From: Treponema sp.
GTDB taxonomy: Bacteria > Spirochaetota > Spirochaetia > Treponematales > Breznakiellaceae
Direction of reading: 5' to 3'
Length of the DNA: 5,464 bases
Assembly (NCBI GenBank): GCA_031255815.1
Contig: JAIRRU010000067.1
Location: 1 to 5,464, forward strand
Below are positions 1 through 4,988 of this stretch, piece by piece (position 1 is the stretch's first letter; the number at the start of each line of letters is the position of its first letter). The notes below the pieces were generated by a model, which worked only from the letters and a program-made list of their open reading frames with translations, searched no databases and was not told where the DNA came from. Made by a program: the position numbers and the translations under genes.

Positions 1-1440
1 GCGGTAGGTTCCGGCAGCGCGGTAATCACCGTTATTGCCGGGCAGAACAGTTCGGTAAGGATCCCTATGGAGTTGGAGGCGGCCTATGAGGCAAGCCTTA
101 CGGAGATCTACATCCACAATGAGGAAGACCTGCGGCGCGTGGCGGCGGGGGGTTTTGCCATTGACGGCAGCGTCAAATTTTACCTGGAACGGGACATCGT
201 CCTTAGCCGGCCCTGGACGCCCATAGGCGGCGATACCGCGCCTTTCAAGGCGGAGTTTAACGGAAACGGGAAAACCGTCACCATCAACGCCTTTACGGAT
301 GCGTCCCTCTCCGGCGAATATCTCGGCTTTTTCGGTTGTACCGACGGGGCGGAAATAAAGAACCTCAGGGTGCATTGTAATCTGGGGACCGGCGCCCCTC
401 TGGCCCTTACCGTGCCGTTTGGTAGTGAAGGTGTTTTCTATGTAGGCGCTCTTGCGGGTTCCGCCGAAGATTCGCTTTTTGAGAACGTCAGCGTTTCCGG
501 ATCCATCAAGGTCACTTCCGCCGTTACCAACAGGATAGAGCTCGGCGGAATTGCCGGGTCATACGAATTCACCACGAGCGGCGCGATCCGTTCGTCCCAT
601 GTCCGGGCGGATCTCTCCGCGGTAGAACAACAAGGCAATGTTGAAATCGGCGGCGTAGTTGGGAGCGCCGGGGGGGTCGTTAGCGGAACCAGAACCATCG
701 AAGAATGTTCCTTTACCGGAACACTCCAAGGCAAAGGCGCGGGCGTTAATGCGGGCGGTATAGCCGGTTCTAACGCGGTCAATAGTGCCATCACCGCCTG
801 TTACGCTTCCGGTGTAATCATAGCGGAGGCAGACGATTATGCCTATGCGGGTGGTATAGCGGGATTCAATATCGATAGGATTGAGCGTTGTTATGCCTGG
901 GCCGACGTACACACATTAGGAAACGTATCAGGAACTGATGGCGCCAATGCGGGAGGCATTGCGGGCTACTTAGGGGCAGGGACGGACGGAATTCTCTCGC
1001 AATGCTATGCCCTGGGTCAGGTTGTGGCGGCCGGCCCCGCGAATAAAAAATATGTTGGCGGCATTGCCGGCTATAACTATGAGGGGGCCATTGAGTACTG
1101 CGCGGCCTTGAACGGCGACATAAGCCACCCTGGAACATCTGCGGGCTTCTCCCTCAACTGGATTGCCGGAAATGATTCCGGAACTTCGGTTGAGACCTAT
1201 ACATCAAACTACCGCCCCTCTGATGGAGCATCTATTGATAGCACCAGTTCAGGTGTTATTGGTGGTAACGGCATCGATTATGCCCGCGCGGCTTTTGAGA
1301 GGCCGACGGTGGGAACGGTATACGGTTCCGGCAAACTCGACTGGGACTTCGCCACCGACTGGAAATGGATAGACGGCTACGACTACCCGGTGCTGGCCTG
1401 GCAGACCCGGGCGCCCGCTGATCTCGCGACACTGCAATAA
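1..1440 (+). CDS. GLUG-repeat surface/secreted protein, 3' part (5' end outside window)
   Basis: The frame is open from base 1 to the TAA at 1438-1440, giving 479 visible residues. The first ATG (base 67) lies inside continuous coding sequence (residues 1-22 read on as AVGSGSAVITVIAGQ...), so I treat the gene as cut by the window edge rather than starting there. Residues about 35-135 look like the lead-in domain common in GLUG proteins: a 'DIVLSRPWTPIGG' strand, then 'FKAEFNGNGKTVTI' and 'LGFFG...IKNLRV'. Seven GLUG-type repeats follow (glycine motif starting at residues 149, 182, 217, 252, 284, 318 and 353, mostly GGIAG). The C-terminus has the usual closing 'WKWIDGYDYPVLAWQ'. GLUG repeats are expected to stack as a right-handed beta-helix on exported, often adhesive proteins; the signal peptide would lie upstream and is not seen. 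Five of the seven repeats carry a Cys at an equivalent place. The exact ligand or substrate cannot be told. The family call is solid; the surface role is inferred. Confidence 0.85.
   Translation, partial: AVGSGSAVITVIAGQNSSVRIPMELEAAYEASLTEIYIHNEEDLRRVAAGGFAIDGSVKFYLERDIVLSRPWTPIGGDTAPFKAEFNGNGKTVTINAFTDASLSGEYLGFFGCTDGAEIKNLRVHCNLGTGAPLALTVPFGSEGVFYVGALAGSAEDSLFENVSVSGSIKVTSAVTNRIELGGIAGSYEFTTSGAIRSSHVRADLSAVEQQGNVEIGGVVGSAGGVVSGTRTIEECSFTGTLQGKGAGVNAGGIAGSNAVNSAITACYASGVIIAEADDYAYAGGIAGFNIDRIERCYAWADVHTLGNVSGTDGANAGGIAGYLGAGTDGILSQCYALGQVVAAGPANKKYVGGIAGYNYEGAIEYCAALNGDISHPGTSAGFSLNWIAGNDSGTSVETYTSNYRPSDGASIDSTSSGVIGGNGIDYARAAFERPTVGTVYGSGKLDWDFATDWKWIDGYDYPVLAWQTRAPADLATLQ
442..1122 (+). 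repeat. Seven tandem GLUG coding repeats (about 34 residues each)
   Basis: The translated repeats begin with a GGIAG-type motif: GALAG at residue 149, GGIAG at 182, GGVVG at 217, then GGIAG at 252, 284, 318 and 353. Steps are 33, 35, 35, 32, 34 and 35 residues, close to 102 bp. The later four are the most alike at DNA level (for example gcgggcggtatagccgg near 751 against gcgggtggtatagcggg near 847), while the first two have drifted. This is protein-level repetition within one gene, and similar repeats can gain or lose units by recombination. Boundaries are approximate. Confidence 0.8.
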
Positions 1441-1449
1441 GGAAGGTGT

Positions 1450-1929
1450 ATGAAGAAAATTTTTTTTGCCCTGCCCGCCCTGCTCTTTCTTTCCCTGGCC
1501 TCCCTTTCCGCCCAGACCGCGGCGGAACTGGAGCGGGTCCTCGCCCTTCCCGCCGTTACTTACGGCGACGCCGCCCGCTTCGTTCTGGGCGCGGCGGGTC
1601 TGGGGGCGGACGATTCCCCGGAGGGCGCGTACCGTTTCGCGGCGGATAACAACTGGCTTCCCAAAAAGGCGGCGGCGGAAGAAAACGCCTCCCTGGGAGC
1701 CCTATCCTTCCTCATCACGCGGGCCTTTAATATCAAAGGCGGCCTGATGTACAGCCTGTTCCCCGGCCCCCGCTACGGGTACCGGGAGCTGGCCTACCGG
1801 AAGATCGTAAGGGGCCGCGCCTATTCCTCTATGCCGGTATCCGGGGAGCGGCTTTTGCGTATCCTCAGCCGGACGCTTGACTATACCGGCGACGCGGTTC
1901 CGGGAGAAAAAAGGGCTGAAAATGAATAA
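1450..1929 (+). CDS. Small exported protein with SLH-like helical segments (unknown function)
   Basis: A 159-residue protein. The ATG is preceded by AAGGAAGG (1439-1446), which overlaps the stop codon of the GLUG gene, so translation of the two is probably coupled. Residues 1-21 form a clear signal peptide (MKK, hydrophobic core, SLSA) with likely cleavage between A21 and Q22. The mature part is mostly helical, with segments resembling degenerate S-layer homology units: 'VTYGDAARFVLGAAG' (36-50) ending in 'NNWLP', then 'LGALSFLITRAFNIKGG' (82-98), then 'SGERLLRILSRTLDYTG' (131-147). A 'YSLFPGPRYGYRELAYRKI' stretch (101-119) is distinctive. The SLH resemblance is by eye and could be superficial. 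The last 8 bases overlap the following barrel gene. I do not recognise a named family; a periplasmic partner of the neighbouring envelope proteins is the simplest guess. A run of eight T lies in the signal-peptide codons. Confidence 0.8.
   Translation: MKKIFFALPALLFLSLASLSAQTAAELERVLALPAVTYGDAARFVLGAAGLGADDSPEGAYRFAADNNWLPKKAAAEENASLGALSFLITRAFNIKGGLMYSLFPGPRYGYRELAYRKIVRGRAYSSMPVSGERLLRILSRTLDYTGDAVPGEKRAENE
1911..1915 (+). promoter_or_regulatory. Shine-Dalgarno fixing the start of the barrel gene
   Basis: AAGGG, inside a longer A-rich run, lies 6 nt before the ATG at 1922. The open frame extends back to an ATG at 1877, but that start lacks such a site and would put 15 mostly polar and charged residues in front of the signal peptide. 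The ATG at 1922 is therefore preferred. Confidence 0.6.
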
Positions 1930-3133
1930 AAACTTTTTTCTCCGCGTCCTGGCCCTGTTGCTTTGCGCCGGGCCGGCCTTTTCCCAGGATTACGGCCTTA
2001 ACCTGCGTTCCCTGCCGGTACTCAGTAACGGGGACGAACCGCAGGAGATTGAATATACCGGAACCGCCATTCCCTGGTTCGCCGCCCCCCTGGGGGAACA
2101 GGGGGATCTCTACCTATCCGGGGGAATCTCCGCGGAATATTCGGACGAGGAATGGCGGGCAGTCCCCGAACTGTACCGTTTTGGGTTCAGCTACCGTTTC
2201 AATTCCGGCCTGCGTCTTGAAGCCGGACGCCTTTCATACCGGGAACCGCTAAACCTGGTAATGAACGGGCTCTTTGACGGTCTCAGTCTCGGTTTCGACC
2301 TGGGGAAAAACCGCCTGAACGCGGGGGCTTTCTACACCGGACTCTTATACAAGAAAAACGCCCGTATTACCATGAGCCCCGGCGACTACGGGGATTACCA
2401 CGACCAGGATCATTACTTCGCTTCCCGGCGGCTGGTCTTTGTTCTGGGCTGGGAGATGCCCGCCCTTCTCAATACCGGAGGCAGGCTCGATCTGGGAATT
2501 ACCGGGCAGTTCGATTTGAATGAGCCGGACGATCAGATTGCGGGGGACGGGAGAATACATTCCCAATACGCCCTGGCCGGACTTACCCTGCCTTTCTTGA
2601 ATAACTTTAACACCAGGCTGGGGGCCCTGCTGGGAATTGCCGAGGAGGATGACCGGGATCCGGGCTTCTTCTTCGCCGGCTCCTGCGGCCTGGCCTGGCT
2701 GCCTCCCGGCAGCCTGAACGACCAGCTGTCCCTGGGCGCGGCTGTTTCCTCCGGGGACTGGAACGATACGGCAAGGGCCTTTCTCCCCCTGAACACCATA
2801 GCCCGGGGGAAGATACTGCGGCCCGGTCTTTCCGGCCTTGCCCTTATTGAGGGGGGCTACAGCGCCAGGCTCTGCCAGTCCCTTTCGGCGGATTTTCAGA
2901 CGGCTTATTTTTTCAGAACCGATTCCCGCACTTACAGCGATCCCGGGCTGGACGGGGATTCCCTTTCCCCCCTGCTTGGGGGTGAAATCTACGGCGGCCT
3001 TAGCTGGGTGCCGGTTTCGGATGTTTCTTTTATCCTGGGCGGAGGCGCCTTTTTCCCCCAATGGGGAAAGGCTTTCGCGGCCGATGCTTCCGCCCGCTGG
3101 CGCGTTTCCCTGGAAACGATTCTCTCTTTTTAG
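1922..3133 (+). CDS. Predicted outer-membrane beta-barrel protein
   Basis: A 403-residue protein starting at 1922, overlapping the upstream gene by 8 bp (ATGAATAA). Residues 1-21 are a signal peptide with A-F-S before the likely cleavage at Q22. The mature chain is a run of short alternating, Gly- and aromatic-rich strands typical of barrels, for example GLRLEAGRLSY, RLNAGAFYTGLLY, LDLGITGQFDL, TRLGALLGIA, QLSLGAAVSSGDW, LSADFQTAYFF, EIYGGLSWVP and VSFILGGGAFFP. These are separated by polar turns rich in D, N and G. I count at least a dozen candidate strands. It ends 'WRVSLETILSF', and a final strand closed by a C-terminal Phe is the usual signal for insertion by the BAM machinery. No porin or TonB-receptor plug is apparent, so transport function is unassigned. 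Being sandwiched between a secreted helical protein and a FecR-domain protein suggests an envelope complex. Confidence 0.82.
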   Translation: MNKNFFLRVLALLLCAGPAFSQDYGLNLRSLPVLSNGDEPQEIEYTGTAIPWFAAPLGEQGDLYLSGGISAEYSDEEWRAVPELYRFGFSYRFNSGLRLEAGRLSYREPLNLVMNGLFDGLSLGFDLGKNRLNAGAFYTGLLYKKNARITMSPGDYGDYHDQDHYFASRRLVFVLGWEMPALLNTGGRLDLGITGQFDLNEPDDQIAGDGRIHSQYALAGLTLPFLNNFNTRLGALLGIAEEDDRDPGFFFAGSCGLAWLPPGSLNDQLSLGAAVSSGDWNDTARAFLPLNTIARGKILRPGLSGLALIEGGYSARLCQSLSADFQTAYFFRTDSRTYSDPGLDGDSLSPLLGGEIYGGLSWVPVSDVSFILGGGAFFPQWGKAFAADASARWRVSLETILSF

Positions 3134-3136
3134 GAG
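3132..3136 (+). promoter_or_regulatory. Shine-Dalgarno overlapping the barrel gene's stop codon
   Basis: AGGAG starts within the TAG stop at 3131-3133 and sits 8 nt before the ATG at 3145. This supports 3145 rather than the in-frame ATG at 3061, which would overlap the barrel gene by more than 70 bases and place a long non-hydrophobic stretch before the signal peptide. Confidence 0.7.
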
Positions 3137-3144
3137 TTACGTCA

Positions 3145-3870
3145 ATGAACCGCGGAAAACCGTTTTTCATATGCGCCCTTGCGCTGATGGGGGCTTTCTC
3201 TTTTGTTCCCCGCTTTAGCCCCCCTCTTTACGCCCAGGAAACCGCTTTCTTCCGGGAAGTAAACGGAACGGTCGAGATCAAAGCCCCCGGTTCGGAGCTT
3301 TGGATAAACGCCTCCCCGGGAGACCGGATAGAAAAAAACACGCTTGTCTCAACCGGATTTAGAAGCAGCGCCGCGATTGTTTTGGGGGAATCGCTTATCA
3401 TGGTGCGGCCCCTTACCCGCTTGAGCCTGGATGAAATAATCACGAGCCAAAACAACGAAGAGGTAAACATCTACCTTCATACCGGAAGGCTCCGGGCCGA
3501 GGTAAGCCCGCCCGCCGGGGGAAAAATCGATTTTACCGTCAGGAGCCCGATCGTTACCGCATCGGTACGGGGCACTTCTTTCGAATTTGACACGGAGAAC
3601 CTGCGGGTTGATGAAGGGCGGGTGCAATACTCCCTTGCCAACGGCAGGCAGGTGGCCGTAACCGGGGGAGGGATAAGCTATGTGGATGAAACGGCCAATA
3701 CCGTAATAAGCCCCTTTGAGGCGGCGGAGGAACTCCTTGCCCCCGCCCTTCCCCCCGGCGGAAGCGCTTCCGGCAGCCCCGCGGGGGACAGCGCCCCGCT
3801 TATACCGCCCCCGTCCCCGCCCTCGGAACCAAGCGGGGCCGATGTGGAAATCGGTTTCGGCTGGGACTAA
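3145..3870 (+). CDS. Exported FecR-domain protein
   Basis: A 241-residue protein. A signal peptide runs through residue 30 (hydrophobic ALALMGAFSF, then PLYA before Q31). Residues about 35-172 fit the FecR domain (PF04773): 'VNGTVEIK', 'PGDRIEKNTLVSTG', 'SSAAIVLGESLIMVRPLTRL', 'VNIYLHTGRLRAEV', 'FTVRSPIVTASVRGTSFEF' and 'VDEGRVQYSL'. The VRGT-F element is the best-known signature. Classical FecR is an inner-membrane anti-sigma regulator. This version has no N-terminal cytoplasmic domain, and no sigma factor or TonB receptor is nearby, so it belongs to the free exported form, which may bind glycan or other envelope partners. The tail (about 200-233) is low-complexity Pro/Gly/Ser/Ala, ending 'DVEIGFGWD', a likely flexible linker with a short terminal strand. 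It is the last gene of the four-gene cluster; the gap to the barrel gene is 11 bp. Domain call confident, role not known. Confidence 0.85.
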   Translation: MNRGKPFFICALALMGAFSFVPRFSPPLYAQETAFFREVNGTVEIKAPGSELWINASPGDRIEKNTLVSTGFRSSAAIVLGESLIMVRPLTRLSLDEIITSQNNEEVNIYLHTGRLRAEVSPPAGGKIDFTVRSPIVTASVRGTSFEFDTENLRVDEGRVQYSLANGRQVAVTGGGISYVDETANTVISPFEAAEELLAPALPPGGSASGSPAGDSAPLIPPPSPPSEPSGADVEIGFGWD

Positions 3871-3904
3871 ACCGCCTTAGCGATCAATTTTTCCAAAAAA
3901 CGTT

Positions 3905-3910
3905 TATACT
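3905..3910 (+). promoter_or_regulatory. Candidate -10 box (TATACT) for the leader RNA/kinase transcript
   Basis: TATACT is five of six to the bacterial -10 consensus and lies in an AT-rich island (T5 at 3888-3892, A6 at 3895-3900) within GC-rich surroundings. Transcription would begin near G3917. The position for a -35 box at 17 bp (GATCAA, 3882-3887) is poor, so the promoter may depend on the AT-rich tract or an activator. Confidence 0.5.
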
Positions 3911-3916
3911 AAAGGA

Positions 3917-4092
3917 GTAAGGGGCAAACTGGAAGAGCGGGAATTGCCCGCGGAACCCTTTGAAACCCGATCCCGGCCCCGCGCCGGGGAAGCGGGCGGG
4001 CGATCGCCTTCCAGCCCGATGCAACAGGCTCCTGGGGGCCGGGCGTGATCAGGCGGAGGCCTGAACGCCTGTCGGGAACGCCGGGAGAGGGG
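3917..4092 (+). ncRNA. Candidate structured 5' leader RNA, no recognised family
   Basis: The stretch begins where the predicted transcript should start and ends at the Shine-Dalgarno of the kinase gene. It has no credible ORF. Visible helices are: a closing stem CTGGAAG (3929-3935) with CTTCCAG (4008-4014), extended by GGG (3922-3924) with CCC (4015-4017) across a CAAA bulge; hairpin GCGGG (3937-3941)/CCCGC (3947-3951) with loop AATTG; and hairpin CCCGGC (3972-3977)/GCCGGG (3983-3988), continued outward by CCCG (3966-3969)/CGGG (3993-3996). In the second half, TCAGGC (4049-4054)/GCCTGA (4059-4064) competes with CAGGCG (4050-4055)/CGCCTG (4066-4071), and CCCGA (4015-4019) can pair with TCGGG (4072-4076). 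The pairs are read directly; that they form in the cell is inferred, and high GC content raises the chance of accidental stems. It could be a riboswitch-like leader, a stable sRNA, or both. Confidence 0.4.
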
Positions 4093-4099
4093 TTGAAGT

Positions 4100-4864
4100 A
4101 TGGGTGAAAGGAAAATTTTCGTCGAACATTCCGGCAAGACAATTTACCTGGAAGACGGCAGAGTCTACAAGGTAATGGGAGAGGGATACCCGGCCTCCGA
4201 CGTGTTTAACGAAGCCCTGAACCTGGCCGCGGTGGGGGAAACAGGGCTGAAGGTTCCGAAGATTGCCGAGGTAAGGCAGATAGAGGGCAAGTGGGCCATC
4301 GTCTGGGACTACATTGAGGGAAGCACCCTGCTGGACAAGATGCGGAACGAGCCCGGCCGTTTCGAGGAATTCCTTGAACGTTTCGTGGATATCCAGCTTG
4401 AAATGCACAGCTACAACGCCCCCCGGCTCCCGGTGCTGGCGGAAAAGATACACCGGAAGATCCGCGCCAGCGGGCTTGACGCCACCAGCCGCTACGAGCT
4501 TCACAGCCGGCTTAACAGTATGCCCCGGCATACCAAGCTCTGCCACGGGGATTTTATCCCCAGCAACATCGTTATTGCCGGTAACGGCGAGGCTTACATC
4601 ATCGACTGGTCTCACGCAACCCAGGGCAACGCCTCGGCGGACGCGGCCCAAACCTGGCTGCTCTTTAACCTGTACCGGGATCTTTTCCCGGAAAACCCCG
4701 ACCTTCCCGACCGCTATCTGGAGCTTTTCTGCGCGAAAAGCGATACGGCTGTTCAGTACGTGGAAAAGTGGATAGCCCTGGCGGCGGCTTCGCAACTGGC
4801 AAAGAAGAAGGCTGGGGAGAGAGATTTCCTCCTCCGCCAGGCGCGCATCGCCGAATACGAATAG
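4100..4864 (+). CDS. Aminoglycoside/choline-type phosphotransferase family kinase, substrate unknown
   Basis: A 254-residue cytosolic protein with the APH/choline-kinase fold (PF01636 type). The ATG at 4100 follows GGAGAGG (4084-4090) by 9 nt. Seen in order: beta-strand lysine K24 in 'VYKVMGEGY' (probable ATP contact), a helix-C glutamate E38 in 'VFNEAL', a hinge 'AIVWDYIEGSTLLD' (66-79), the catalytic loop 'CHGDFIPSNIVI' with H149, D151 and N156, and the metal-binding 'IIDWSHA' with D169. 'SADAAQTWLLF' (179-189) follows, as in many uncharacterised bacterial relatives. All key residues are present, so it should be an active kinase. The family includes drug-resistance enzymes, choline, homoserine and thiamine kinases and sugar kinases; nothing here selects one, and resistance is not implied. 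It has its own candidate promoter and structured leader. asnS follows after 124 bp with a separate promoter. Confidence 0.85.
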   Translation: MGERKIFVEHSGKTIYLEDGRVYKVMGEGYPASDVFNEALNLAAVGETGLKVPKIAEVRQIEGKWAIVWDYIEGSTLLDKMRNEPGRFEEFLERFVDIQLEMHSYNAPRLPVLAEKIHRKIRASGLDATSRYELHSRLNSMPRHTKLCHGDFIPSNIVIAGNGEAYIIDWSHATQGNASADAAQTWLLFNLYRDLFPENPDLPDRYLELFCAKSDTAVQYVEKWIALAAASQLAKKKAGERDFLLRQARIAEYE

Positions 4865-4953
4865 GGAACAGCAGATCTTTCCCGGAAGAACGCGGAATTT
4901 CCCGGCAGGGCCCGCCCGCGAGGAAGCGGCGTCCCAGGGGATCGAGGCTCCGG
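4865..4953 (+). other. Intergenic spacer with no clear terminator
   Basis: This short spacer holds the direct repeat TTTCCCGG (4877-4884 and 4897-4904) and small GC-rich inverted repeats, none followed by a T run. I see no gene and no convincing intrinsic terminator for the kinase gene. Confidence 0.4.
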
Positions 4954-4982
4954 TTGCTCCGGGCCGGTAAAATCGCTATACT
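4954..4982 (+). promoter_or_regulatory. Promoter of asnS
   Basis: TTGCTC (4954-4959, three of six to the -35 consensus) is separated by exactly 17 bp from TATACT (4977-4982, five of six to -10). The expected +1 is base 4989, the first base of the asnS ATG. The -35 box also lies in the loop of a GC inverted repeat (CCGG 4950-4953 and CCGG 4959-4962). Confidence 0.6.
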
Positions 4983-4988
4983 TTCCTT

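Noticed and set aside
442..1122. CRISPR-like or satellite DNA repeats
   Set aside because: The periodicity is at protein level (GLUG), with diverged DNA and a continuous reading frame.
2345..3061. Long minus-strand ORF (238 codons) opposite the barrel gene
   Set aside because: It lies antisense inside a well-supported gene, has no ribosome-binding site or recognisable domain, and is expected by chance in GC-rich DNA.
3061..3144. Longer FecR start at 3061
   Set aside because: It would overlap the barrel gene extensively and bury the signal peptide; AGGAG before 3145 supports the shorter form.
3852..3892. Terminator after the FecR gene (CGGTTT/AAACCG stem, then T5)
   Set aside because: The stem is only 6 bp, spans the stop codon, and is 13 nt away from the T run; not a standard intrinsic terminator.
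3921..3945. Partial likeness to the c-di-GMP-I riboswitch start (GGGCAAAC ... GGGA)
   Set aside because: The expected first hairpin and the GACGCAAAGCC block do not follow; the GCGGG/CCCGC hairpin fits better.
3955..3972. Resemblance to the TPP riboswitch segment (ACCCTTTGAA then CCCGATC)
   Set aside because: The match to ACCCUUUGAACCUGAUC is striking, but the required CUGAGA element upstream is absent and the following helix does not carry the conserved TPP bases. A covariance-model search would decide.
4041..4076. Partial likeness to the ZTP (pfl) motif (GGGCGTGATCAGGCG ... CGCCTG)
   Set aside because: The spacing and the CCGCCUGGGC block are not matched, and the downstream gene is not a purine or folate gene.
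4100..4864. Antibiotic-resistance aminoglycoside phosphotransferase
   Set aside because: The fold is shared, but the family is broad and nothing in the sequence or neighbourhood points to resistance.
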